From: Flavobacterium psychrophilum
GTDB lineage: Bacteria > Bacteroidota > Bacteroidia > Flavobacteriales > Flavobacteriaceae
Direction: 5' to 3'
NCBI GenBank assembly: GCA_945866505.1
Contig: CAMBHH010000125.1
Location: forward strand, 1-9,996
DNA length: 9,996 nucleotides
Shown here one piece after another: positions 1 to 5,985 of this stretch. Position 1 is the first letter of the stretch; the number at the start of each line of letters is the position of its first letter. Made by a program: the position numbers and the translations under genes. The notes beneath the pieces were generated by a model that was given only the letters and a program-made list of their open reading frames with translations, did no database searches and was not told the DNA's origin.

Positions 1-251
1 TGGTGTAAAGTACCATCTTTAAAAGTACTCAAAAAAGACTGCAACCCTAGCTTAAAAAACTGCACACTCTGCATGCATCCCTTAAACTCAGAGCCATTCT
101 CCCGCACTCGCACCATACTTTCTTTAGTCCGTATCGCCTCACCGGTAAAGCCCCCACCAGCCTTCCGAGCCAAAGCAACTCCCTTACGAGTGTAAAAATT
201 AATATCCCCAATAGTGCCATTCAATTGTACTATACTTTTAACCTTAGCCAT
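1..251 (-). CDS. Unrecognised protein, N-terminal 83 residues, runs off the left edge
   Basis: An open frame on the minus strand starts at an ATG (251-249) and stays open to the window edge, so the C-terminus is missing. The protein begins MAKVKSIVQLNGTIGDINFY and continues with a basic stretch (TRKGVALARKAGGG), then RTKESMVRVRENGSEFK and a segment ending FKDGTLH. There is no signal peptide or membrane segment. The layout (short basic N-terminus, G-T-I-G, an aromatic pair, then an R-x-R-E-N-x-x-E-F block) reminds me of small multicopy Bacteroidota hypothetical proteins such as the DUF6266-like group, but I cannot assign it. Part of the frame (about 80-190) is visibly richer in G and C than the flanking A+T-rich spacer and uses CGG and GGG codons, which hints at a different origin from its neighbours. 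A perfect Bacteroidota -7 box lies 24 bases upstream. The long open frame and sensible composition support coding; the function is unknown. Confidence 0.72.
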   Translation of the reverse strand, partial: MAKVKSIVQLNGTIGDINFYTRKGVALARKAGGGFTGEAIRTKESMVRVRENGSEFKGCMQSVQFFKLGLQSFLSTFKDGTLH

Positions 252-494
252 CGTTATCTCAATTTGTTATACTCCAAAGATAGTAAATAGATAATGAATA
301 GATATGATAAGTTTATAGTAAGAATATAACAAGTATATAATAACTATATAGTAACTAATAGCAATGGATTAGTAATGGTTGCATCTTGTAATAGGAAACA
401 ATAAAGCAAGTAAACAGCACAACAAAAGCGCTGACATTAAGTAGTATTGGTAGTAAATAATAGGGGTAAATCACTATCTAATAGCTTGTAAAAT
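252..494. other. A+T-rich spacer with recurring TAGTAA motifs
   Basis: This 243-base spacer lies upstream of the left-edge gene and downstream of the DUF3943 gene, both on the minus strand. I see no coding frame in it. From about 280 to 460 it is a low-complexity mix of TAGTAA, ATAATA and TATATAG words; TAGTAA occurs at 281, 316, 349, 370 and 451. The first two copies are 35 bases apart and the third and fourth 21 apart, both multiples of seven, but the other intervals are not. It may be a decayed relative of the heptamer spacers further right. No strong terminator hairpin for the DUF3943 gene is apparent. Confidence 0.4.
275..282 (-). promoter_or_regulatory. Candidate -7 promoter box for the left-edge gene
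   Basis: On the minus strand this reads TATCTTTG, a perfect match to the Bacteroidota -7 consensus TAnnTTTG. It lies 24 bases before the ATG at 251, so transcription would start about 17 bases upstream of the gene. No TTG or TTTG -33 element is visible at the expected distance, so the call rests on the -7 box and its position. Confidence 0.35.
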
Positions 495-1346
495 CTAAAA
501 CCTCGCCGAAAACTGAACGCCCCAAACAGGGGTTTTAGAAAACTGGTTCACCCCCACAGGAGCGATATTCATTTGGGTTTTGACTTTGTCTTTATACCCA
601 AATCCGTCTAAGATAGTATTGAAAGGATCCATCAAAAATAAAGTAGTAATGCCCAAAGCTCTTGATTTTAATACTTTCTTGTCGTGCTTTAGAATTGATT
701 TCTTAGCATAAAAAAATCCTTCACCAATTACTGAACCTATCACTGGCGTGATAATTAAATCTTGTTTAGAAGGGATTTCGGCAAAAGCTTCGATACCATA
801 TTCCCAGAAAAAGGTAGACATAATAGCGGAATAGCCAAAGGACTCTAGAACTGTAAATCCGCTACTTCGAGCCGTCATATAATAAATACCTCCAAAATAC
901 GGATGCGTAATCCAGTTGAGCACCCAATTGTCTTTATCCATAATGGGTCCCGCTTTTACATTTTCCTTCCATTTCCACAAAATACCTTTCTCTCTAATTT
1001 CCTCTTTGTCCCAATTAGTGGTGCTTTCTGGCATTACCCAAAGTATCCCAAAGGCAATTGCGGTAGCGCCGACATACATCGAACTGGTATAGCCTAATCT
1101 TCTCCAATCGCGATAAGGAGGTGGATAGAGGGCCACATTTTGTACTGAAACTGGAGCAATAGAATCTACTGTTGCGGTCAAACTATCTTTAAGAACTACT
1201 TTGATTTCATTTGAACCAACAGCGGTACTGTCGGCAGCATTACTAGTGATTAGCGTTTCTGCATCACTACCATCAATCTGTTGTGCAAAAGTGGGTGCAC
1301 AAAAAACAAATAACAGAATGAAAAAAAAGGTCTTTTTAGGAATCAT
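495..1346 (-). CDS. DUF3943 family envelope protein
   Basis: A complete 283-residue protein. A lipophilic N-terminus ending FCAPTFA before QQ (cleavage likely after residue 21) is a Sec signal peptide, so the protein is exported. A Ser/Thr/Asp-rich linker (about 25-70) leads into a conserved body. The family signature is seen in D-N-W-V-L-N-W-I-T-H-P-Y-F-G-G (139-153), followed by YYMTARSSG and then FWEYGIEAFAEIPSKQDL (180-197) and ITPVIGSVIGE (199-209). The family's function is not known to me; it is found in Gram-negative envelopes. The chain ends in phenylalanine (SARF), as outer-membrane beta-barrel proteins often do, so an outer-membrane or periplasmic site is my inference. The gene is divergent from menB and has its own good promoter at 1474-1502. 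The start is well supported because the signal peptide begins at this ATG. Confidence 0.88.
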   Translation of the reverse strand: MIPKKTFFFILLFVFCAPTFAQQIDGSDAETLITSNAADSTAVGSNEIKVVLKDSLTATVDSIAPVSVQNVALYPPPYRDWRRLGYTSSMYVGATAIAFGILWVMPESTTNWDKEEIREKGILWKWKENVKAGPIMDKDNWVLNWITHPYFGGIYYMTARSSGFTVLESFGYSAIMSTFFWEYGIEAFAEIPSKQDLIITPVIGSVIGEGFFYAKKSILKHDKKVLKSRALGITTLFLMDPFNTILDGFGYKDKVKTQMNIAPVGVNQFSKTPVWGVQFSARF

Positions 1347-1473
1347 AGATAGAGAAAATTTAAACTAAAGACACTTTTTAAACGAGTCAAAAGGCATATT
1401 TAATTTTATAAAAACATCCTAATCAATAGAGTAGGTGGGATTCGTTTCGTTTTTGTTTTATTTTTAATGGCTG

Positions 1474-1502
1474 CAAATATAATTAAAAATATATTTTAGC
1501 AA
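1474..1502 (-). promoter_or_regulatory. Bacteroidota-type promoter for the DUF3943 gene
   Basis: On the minus strand a TTG (1502-1500) is followed after 18 bases by TATATTTG (1481-1474). Both elements and the spacing fit the flavobacterial promoter pattern TTG-N17-23-TAnnTTTG. The predicted start, near 1467, leaves a leader of about 120 bases before the ATG at 1346. The leader is A+T-rich and holds no obvious riboswitch. Confidence 0.55.
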
Positions 1503-1507
1503 GATTA

Positions 1508-1536
1508 TTTCTGAGTCCACAGTTTTTTTAATTTTG
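1508..1536 (+). promoter_or_regulatory. Candidate promoter for menB and the men series
   Basis: TAATTTTG at 1529-1536 matches TAnnTTTG perfectly. It would start transcription near 1543, about 55 bases before the menB ATG. The -33 position is weak: TTTC at 1508-1511, 17 bases upstream, instead of TTTG. A second A+T-rich match, TAATTTTA at 1566-1573, has one mismatch and a spacing that is too long, so I prefer the upstream box. The proposed -33 regions of this promoter and the DUF3943 promoter lie next to each other, so an activator or repressor bound around 1500-1511 could affect both genes. Confidence 0.4.
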
Positions 1537-1597
1537 GAAGTAATAGATAAATCTAAAAAATGCGCTAATTTTACATTTAAAATATAAAACCCCTATA

Positions 1598-2428
1598 ATG
1601 GATTGGATAACCGTCAAAGAATACGAAGACATCACCTATAAAAAATGCAATGGCGTGGCTCGAATAGCCTTCAACAGACCCAATGTTCGCAATGCATTTC
1701 GACCAAAAACCACCTCCGAATTATACCAAGCTTTCTATGACGCTCAGGAAGACACCTCTATAGGAGTGGTCTTACTTTCGGCTGAAGGGCCATCGACTAA
1801 AGATGGTGTTTATTCGTTTTGCAGTGGTGGCGATCAAAATGCTCGAGGGCATCAAGGCTATGTAGGCGACGACGGTCAGCATCGTTTGAATATTCTCGAA
1901 GTCCAACGCTTAATCCGTTTTATGCCAAAGGTTGTTATTGCCGTAGTTCCCGGTTGGGCTGTGGGTGGTGGACACAGTTTGCATGTAGTATGTGATTTGA
2001 CTTTAGCGAGCAAAGAACACGCCATCTTCAAACAAACGGATGCCGATGTTACCAGTTTTGACGCAGGTTATGGTTCAGCATATTTAGCCAAAATGGTGGG
2101 ACAGAAAAAAGCCAGAGAAATATTCTTCCTCGGACGCAATTATTCAGCTCAAGAAGCGATGGAAATGGGAATGGTCAATGCCGTAATCCCCCACGCCGAA
2201 CTTGAAGACACCGCCTATCAATGGGCACAAGAAATTATGGAAAAATCACCTACTTCCATCAAAATGCTGAAATTTGCAATGAACCTCACCGACGACGGAA
2301 TGGTAGGTCAACAAGTTTTTGCAGGAGAAGCCACAAGACTAGCCTATATGACCGACGAAGCCAAAGAAGGCCGAAACGCCTTCCTAGAAAAAAGAAAACC
2401 CAACTTCGAAAAGAAATGGCTCCCATAG
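1598..2428 (+). CDS. menB: 1,4-dihydroxy-2-naphthoyl-CoA synthase (naphthoate synthase)
   Basis: MenB is a cytosolic crotonase-fold enzyme that closes the second ring of menaquinone, turning o-succinylbenzoyl-CoA into DHNA-CoA. The 276-residue length is normal for the short form. Oxyanion-hole segments are visible as SGGDQ (76-80) and GWAVGGGH (119-126). The active-site block QTDADVTSFDAGYG (146-159) contains Ser153 and Asp155, corresponding to E. coli Ser161 and Asp163. Asp148 sits where E. coli has the glycine that leaves room for a bicarbonate cofactor, which marks this as the bicarbonate-independent (type II) form. Tyr250 in LAYMT matches the C-terminal tyrosine that reaches a neighbouring subunit. 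The C-terminus EGRNAFLEKRKPNF is typical of MenB. It is the first gene of the plus-strand series, with no Shine-Dalgarno sequence; menA follows after a 163-base repeat-filled spacer. Confidence 0.97.
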   Translation: MDWITVKEYEDITYKKCNGVARIAFNRPNVRNAFRPKTTSELYQAFYDAQEDTSIGVVLLSAEGPSTKDGVYSFCSGGDQNARGHQGYVGDDGQHRLNILEVQRLIRFMPKVVIAVVPGWAVGGGHSLHVVCDLTLASKEHAIFKQTDADVTSFDAGYGSAYLAKMVGQKKAREIFFLGRNYSAQEAMEMGMVNAVIPHAELEDTAYQWAQEIMEKSPTSIKMLKFAMNLTDDGMVGQQVFAGEATRLAYMTDEAKEGRNAFLEKRKPNFEKKWLP

Positions 2429-2429
2429 A

Positions 2430-2464
2430 TAGGTCTTAGGTTCTAGGTACTAGGTTTTTGGTTT
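2430..2464 (+). repeat. Five tandem 7-bp units, TAGGTnn type
   Basis: Starting one base after the menB stop codon, five units follow in exact 7-base register at 2430, 2437, 2444, 2451 and 2458: TAGGTCT, TAGGTTC, TAGGTAC, TAGGTTT, TTGGTTT. The plus strand is G/T-rich, opposite in sense to the C/A-rich array that follows. TTAGGTT (2436-2442) is exactly complementary to AACCTAA (2473-2479), so the transcript could fold back here. That fold could act as an attenuator or processing site, but no U-run follows. Confidence 0.8.
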
Positions 2465-2480
2465 CAAAAGTTAACCTAAC

Positions 2481-2585
2481 CCCAACACCCAACACCCAAC
2501 ACCCAACACCCAACACCCAACACCCAGCACCCAACACCCAATACCCAACACCCAATACCCAGCACCCAACACCCAACACCCAACA
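2481..2585 (+). repeat. Fifteen tandem 7-bp units, CCCAACA type, next to the menA start
   Basis: Fifteen uninterrupted heptamers fill 105 bases. Eleven units are CCCAACA, two are CCCAGCA (2523, 2558) and two are CCCAATA (2537, 2551). The array ends six bases (CCTAAA) before the menA ATG. Every variant keeps CCC intact, so the minus strand carries fifteen GGG runs separated by four-base loops, a strong G-quadruplex pattern on the template strand for menA. It resembles in kind the heptanucleotide STRR repeats known from cyanobacteria. No unit can encode a start codon. Slippage of such an array would change the menB-menA distance without touching the bases next to the start. Confidence 0.97.
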
Positions 2586-2591
2586 CCTAAA

Positions 2592-3554
2592 ATGAAACAT
2601 TGGATTCAAGCCGCACGATTAAGAACCTTACCCTTATCGGTTTCAGGAATAATTGTGGGCAGTATGTATGCTTTGGCTTATCCAACGGATAACGTCTTTA
2701 CACCAACCGAGGTCTTCAATTGGAGGCTCTTTGGCTTTGCCATTCTAACAACACTTGGACTGCAAATCCTGTCCAATTTCGCCAACGATTACGGCGATGG
2801 AATTAAAGGAACCGATAACGAAGACAGAATTGGTCCCAAGCGCGCCATACAATCGGGAGTGATTTCGCCACAAGCCATGAAAAGCGCTATAATTATTACC
2901 TCAGTTCTGACGCTGATTTCAGCCATCTTGCTGATTTATTATGCTTTTCGATATACTAATTTAGGGTATTCCTTGTTCTATTTAGGCTTGGGGATTTTGG
3001 CCATTGCTTCGGCAATTCGCTACACTGTAGGCAATACGGCGTATGGATATCGTGGGTACGGAGATGTATTTGTGTTTGTGTTTTTTGGTTTGGTAAGTAC
3101 TTTGGGTGTCAATTTCCTGTATTCAAAACAATTGAATTTCGACCTGTTTTTGCCAGCAATCGCCATCGGATTTTTGAGTGTCGGCGTATTGAATTTGAAC
3201 AATATGCGTGACGAAGCTTCTGATAGAAAGTCGAATAAAAATACCATCGTAGTACAAATTGGCGCAGCCAAAGCGAAGAAATATCATTATTTTTTAATAG
3301 TTTCCGCGATGATTTTGGTGGTTGTCTTTGCGTTGATGCAGAATTTCAGCATAGATCAATACTTGTTTTTATTGGCTTACATTCCGCTGACCAAACATTT
3401 AATTACAGTTTATAAAAATCAAGAGCCAAAAGCATTAGACCCAGAGTTGAAAAAATTAGCCTTGAGTACTTTTGCGCTTTCAGTGCTATTAGCAATATGT
3501 ATGATTTCACTCATTCAGGATATTATTGTAAATCTCTTTTTAGGAGGAAGGTAA
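2592..3554 (+). CDS. menA: 1,4-dihydroxy-2-naphthoate polyprenyltransferase
   Basis: MenA is an integral membrane UbiA-family prenyltransferase that joins DHNA to a polyprenyl diphosphate, giving demethylmenaquinone with loss of CO2. The 320-residue protein has about eight or nine hydrophobic segments. The first Asp-rich motif is NFANDYGDGIKGTD (62-75), whose aspartates bind Mg-diphosphate. The second is NNMRDEASDRKSNKNT (203-218), with Asp207 and Asp211. The MenA-typical block GYRGYGDVFVFVFFG lies at 152-166. The N-terminus (HWIQAARLRTLPLS) is also characteristic and fixes the start. The prenyl chain length cannot be read from the sequence; MK-6 is usual in flavobacteria. The start is preceded directly by the CCCAACA array, which replaces any normal leader. 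Probably cotranscribed with menB, although 163 bases separate them. Confidence 0.96.
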   Translation: MKHWIQAARLRTLPLSVSGIIVGSMYALAYPTDNVFTPTEVFNWRLFGFAILTTLGLQILSNFANDYGDGIKGTDNEDRIGPKRAIQSGVISPQAMKSAIIITSVLTLISAILLIYYAFRYTNLGYSLFYLGLGILAIASAIRYTVGNTAYGYRGYGDVFVFVFFGLVSTLGVNFLYSKQLNFDLFLPAIAIGFLSVGVLNLNNMRDEASDRKSNKNTIVVQIGAAKAKKYHYFLIVSAMILVVVFALMQNFSIDQYLFLLAYIPLTKHLITVYKNQEPKALDPELKKLALSTFALSVLLAICMISLIQDIIVNLFLGGR

Positions 3555-3558
3555 TTTA

Positions 3559-3600
3559 GTTTGTTGTTTAGGGTTAATCGTTTATTGTTTAAAGATTTAA
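3559..3600 (+). repeat. Six degenerate 7-bp units, GTTTAnn type
   Basis: Units begin at 3559, 3566, 3573, 3580, 3587 and 3594, exactly seven bases apart: GTTTGTT, GTTTAGG, GTTAATC, GTTTATT, GTTTAAA, GATTTAA. They start four bases after the menA stop codon. The units are much more diverged than the menB-menA array, so the periodicity, not identity, is the evidence. The remaining 30 bases before the hydrolase ATG show no repeat. Confidence 0.6.
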
Positions 3601-3630
3601 GAGTATAAGTATCATATAAAATAGTTACAA

Positions 3631-4308
3631 ATGAAAATAACATGCTACGGTCATTCGTCTTTAGGAATCAAAGTGGGTCACAAGCACATTCTTGTTGATC
3701 CGTATATTTCAGCAAATCCTAATGTGTCACACATCAACATCAACGAGCTCCAAGCTGATTATATTCTCTTGACTCACGCTCACGGCGACCACATTCTTGA
3801 TGTTGAATATATTGCTGCTCGAACCAATGCGGTTATTGTTTCGAATTACGAAATAGCTACGTATTATGGCGAAAAGGGGTTCAAATCCCACCCAATGAAT
3901 CATGGGGGAAGTTGGAATTTCGACTTCGGGAAAGTGAAATATGTTAATGCAGTGCATTCCAGTTCGTTTCCCGACGGTACCAATGGAGGAAATCCAGGAG
4001 GCTTTATCATCGAAGGCGAGCACAAAAACATCTACATTGCCGGTGACACCGCGCTTACAATGGATATGAAACTCATCCCTATGCGAACCAAACTCGACTT
4101 GGCAATCCTTCCCATAGGTGATAATTTCACTATGGATGTCGAGGATGCAATTCTCGCTTCGGATTTTGTCGAATGTGATAAAATATTGGGAGTTCATTAC
4201 GATACTTTTGGTTATATTAAAATCAACCACGAGGAAGCCATCCGCAAGTTTTTTGACAAAGGAAAAGATTTAATGCTGTTAAATATTGGAGAAAGCATAG
4301 AATTGTAG
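3631..4308 (+). CDS. UPF0173-type metal-dependent hydrolase (metallo-beta-lactamase fold)
   Basis: A 225-residue cytosolic protein of the UPF0173 / UlaG-like branch of the metallo-beta-lactamase superfamily, at the usual length. The start MKITCYGHSSLGIKVGHKHILVDPY is typical and fixes the ATG. The metal ligands are visible: the T-H-A-H-G-D-H motif gives His49, His51, Asp53 and His54; His109 is in NAVHSS; Asp139 in IAGDT bridges the metals; His189 lies in GVHYDTF. All ligands are present, so a two-metal (probably zinc) hydrolase is likely. The natural substrate of this family is not established to my knowledge. Known relatives in the superfamily cleave thioesters, lactones or phosphodiesters. 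It follows menA by 76 bases on the same strand, so an unproven role near menaquinone synthesis (for instance a CoA-thioester hydrolase) is possible. Confidence 0.9.
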   Translation: MKITCYGHSSLGIKVGHKHILVDPYISANPNVSHININELQADYILLTHAHGDHILDVEYIAARTNAVIVSNYEIATYYGEKGFKSHPMNHGGSWNFDFGKVKYVNAVHSSSFPDGTNGGNPGGFIIEGEHKNIYIAGDTALTMDMKLIPMRTKLDLAILPIGDNFTMDVEDAILASDFVECDKILGVHYDTFGYIKINHEEAIRKFFDKGKDLMLLNIGESIEL

Positions 4309-4332
4309 TTTACAGAAGCTTTTACTATCGCT

Positions 4333-4491
4333 CGTCAGTTCGAGTGATTTTTAAAGCTTGATGAATGTTGAATTTATAATAAAAGCGTGTTGCTTTAAAA
4401 ATAGTATCGAGAACAGGTTAATTAAAATGCTTCTCGATACTATTTATATAGTAAAGCTGTCGCATTACTAAATAAATCACTCGAAGAGACG
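4333..4491. repeat. 159-bp palindromic intergenic repeat, copy 1
   Basis: The ends are imperfect inverted repeats: CGTCAGTTCGAGTGATTT at 4333-4350 pairs with 4474-4491, 16 of 18 positions matching. Inside are three further hairpins: AAAGC/GCTTT (4382-4396), a perfect 15-bp stem (4399-4413 with 4431-4445, core TATCGAGAA/TTCTCGATA), and TAGTAA/TTACTA around the loop AGCTGTCGCA. The whole could fold as a multi-armed cloverleaf or cruciform. It contains no reading frame of note and resembles dispersed non-autonomous elements (MITE-like) or structured intergenic repeats, known to me from Flavobacterium as CGTCAGTTCGAGTG...TATCGAGAA elements. No target-site duplication is apparent. Confidence 0.85.
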
Positions 4492-4520
4492 TTTTTGGTT
4501 AAAGAAAATCGTAAATAGAA

Positions 4521-4679
4521 CGTCAGTTCGAGTGATTTTTAAAGCCAAATGAATGTTGAAATTATAATAAAAGCGTGTTGCTTTAAAAATTGTATCGAGA
4601 ACAGGTTAATTAAAATGCTTCTCGATATTATTTATATAGTAAAGCTGTCGCATTACTATATAAATCACTCGAAGAGACG
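4521..4679. repeat. 159-bp palindromic intergenic repeat, copy 2
   Basis: A direct repeat of copy 1, 188 bases downstream, same orientation and length. By eye the two differ at 7 of 159 positions: three clustered near 4545-4548 (GCTTGATG versus GCCAAATG) and four singles. The terminal inverted ends are identical to copy 1. The central TATCGAGAA stem (4587-4601 with 4619-4633) has one mismatch and one G-T pair here, while the TATATAGTAA/TTACTATATA stem (4633-4662) is a perfect 10 bp, against one mismatch in copy 1. It ends 39 bases before the TPR-protein start. Confidence 0.85.
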
Positions 4680-4718
4680 ATTATAATTTGCATACTGATA
4701 AATTTTTACAATAAAAAA

Positions 4719-5927
4719 ATGAATATAAAAAGCATACTTTTTGTTCTATTAATTGGCTTATCAAGCCGCTCCCTTTTTGCCCAAAAAGACGGCTATTGGG
4801 ACAAAGAACGCGCCACCAAAAAAGAAATCGTTGTTTCGGCAAGAGATAGAATCGTTATAAAAACCGAAGAACTGCCTGTAGGAACTACCGAATTAATTTA
4901 TAGAATCACACTTTTAGATGTGAATCAGCAAATGGCCAACAGTTTAGTTTCGGTATTAAAAGCGATTCCTGATCCAACAGGAATTAGCCAAGGTTCGGCA
5001 GGGGCGGTGTTCTTGCTATCGAAGATTTCAGGTGATGATAAATGCAAGTATGCTATTTTTTCAAACGAAGCTTTAGCCGCTGATTATATAAAAAACGGCA
5101 CGACTTCCAAAGCGTGCTATGAGCAAAATGAAGCCGTCAATCAAGATGCCAAAGGACTTTCAATCGATAAATCATTGTGTATTTTGCCGAATGCGAATGC
5201 GATGTGGTTTGGTTTCGAAAGTAAGAATTGGATATTGAACCAGAAAATCGTGCTAGAAGTTGTGCCTTGGGTCAATTATAGATTGAGCAGTGGTTGGAAT
5301 CTCGAAAACCGAAAACTGATTCTCAATCAATGCAAAACAACGGATTTGGCCACAAAGATGATCCAGTCGGATGATTTTTGCGTTTGCGTCCTCGATAAGC
5401 TACAGAAAGAATACAAATTTCAGGAATTCCAAAAACTATTACCTATCGAAAAATCGAAAGTGTACAATGATTTAGGAAATGCTTGTTTAAGTGGAATAGG
5501 CACTTCTGACAAGCTATTTTCCGATTTGCGTAACAAAGCCACCGATTTGGTAAAACAAGGCAAATACAGCGAAGCAATTGATAAAATAGGCGTGATTGTA
5601 CTTTATGGAAAAGCCAATCCAATCGATTTTATTACCCTTGGCTATTCCTATTTGATGACCAAGCAATATGCAAAAGCCATCAAAACGCTAAAAGAAGGCG
5701 AAAAGCTAGACGATTCAGAATTATTGATACAGATGAATCTGGCGCACGGCTATTTGCTCAATAAGGACTTTAAATCGGCAAAATCCATTTACAAAAAATA
5801 CCAATTCCAGAATGTAACTGATAGTTTAGGTTGGACTCAAAAAGTAAAGCTAGATTTCTACACCTTTCAAAAAGCAGGATTACCAAGTACTGATTTTGAC
5901 CGAGTTTTGAGGTTGTTGGAGGATTAA
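4719..5927 (+). CDS. Secreted protein with C-terminal TPR repeats
   Basis: A complete 402-residue protein. The N-terminus, MNIKSILFVLLIGLSSRSLFA followed by QKDG, is a clear Sec signal peptide with cleavage likely after residue 21; there is no lipoprotein cysteine. Residues 30-215 form a domain I do not recognise, with a YW motif, several cysteines (109, 133, 154, 205, and CVC at 221-223) that could form disulphides in the periplasm, and a probable beta-rich core (IVIKTEELPVGTTELIYRITL). Residues about 265-370 look like three TPR-type helical pairs: LVKQGKYSEAIDKI, ITLGYSYLMTKQYAKAIKTL and MNLAHGYLLNKDFKSAKSIY. TPRs bind other proteins, so a scaffold role in the envelope is an inference. The gene lies beyond the palindromic repeats and 58 bases before the next gene, probably cotranscribed with it. 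No link to menaquinone synthesis is visible. Confidence 0.85.
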   Translation: MNIKSILFVLLIGLSSRSLFAQKDGYWDKERATKKEIVVSARDRIVIKTEELPVGTTELIYRITLLDVNQQMANSLVSVLKAIPDPTGISQGSAGAVFLLSKISGDDKCKYAIFSNEALAADYIKNGTTSKACYEQNEAVNQDAKGLSIDKSLCILPNANAMWFGFESKNWILNQKIVLEVVPWVNYRLSSGWNLENRKLILNQCKTTDLATKMIQSDDFCVCVLDKLQKEYKFQEFQKLLPIEKSKVYNDLGNACLSGIGTSDKLFSDLRNKATDLVKQGKYSEAIDKIGVIVLYGKANPIDFITLGYSYLMTKQYAKAIKTLKEGEKLDDSELLIQMNLAHGYLLNKDFKSAKSIYKKYQFQNVTDSLGWTQKVKLDFYTFQKAGLPSTDFDRVLRLLED

Positions 5928-5985
5928 GAATTGGGACAAAGAATATCTAAATAGAACAGATTGCCACGCATTTTAGAAATCATAT

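Larger units (their letters stand above)
4309..4718. other. 410-base non-coding stretch dominated by two palindromic elements
   Basis: No plausible gene lies between the hydrolase stop and the TPR-protein start. The stretch is a 24-base lead-in, element copy 1 (4333-4491), a 29-base A+T-rich spacer (4492-4520), element copy 2 (4521-4679) and 39 A+T-rich bases before the next ATG. The only promoter-like words are near-misses: TAATTTG at 4684-4690 lacks one spacer base of TAnnTTTG, and TAAATTTT at 4699-4706 has one mismatch, neither with a good -33 box. The long gap and its hairpins probably end the menB-menA-hydrolase transcript and make the following genes a separate unit. Confidence 0.6.

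Noticed and set aside
252..494. A fourth heptamer array in the TAGTAA-rich spacer
   Set aside because: Only some of the TAGTAA intervals are multiples of seven; the rest (33 and 81 bases) break the register, so it is listed only as low-complexity sequence.
2221..2439. A 72-residue plus-strand frame over the end of menB
   Set aside because: It is a shifted-frame shadow of menB with basic low-quality sequence and no family resemblance.
2481..2585. The tandem array as a CRISPR
   Set aside because: Units are 7 bp and contiguous, without unique spacers; CRISPR repeats are longer and separated by unrelated spacers.
3727..4230. A 167-residue open frame on the minus strand opposite the hydrolase gene
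   Set aside because: It is entirely antisense to a hydrolase with all metal ligands in the plus frame, and its protein shows no recognisable motif or signal.
4333..4679. The two 159-bp repeats as a remnant insertion sequence with a transposase
   Set aside because: Neither copy holds a meaningful reading frame and no transposase fragment is seen; at most they are non-autonomous elements.
4681..4710. A promoter for the TPR-protein gene
   Set aside because: The candidate boxes each miss the TAnnTTTG consensus (TAATTTG lacks one spacer base, TAAATTTT has one mismatch) and no -33 element lies at a suitable distance.
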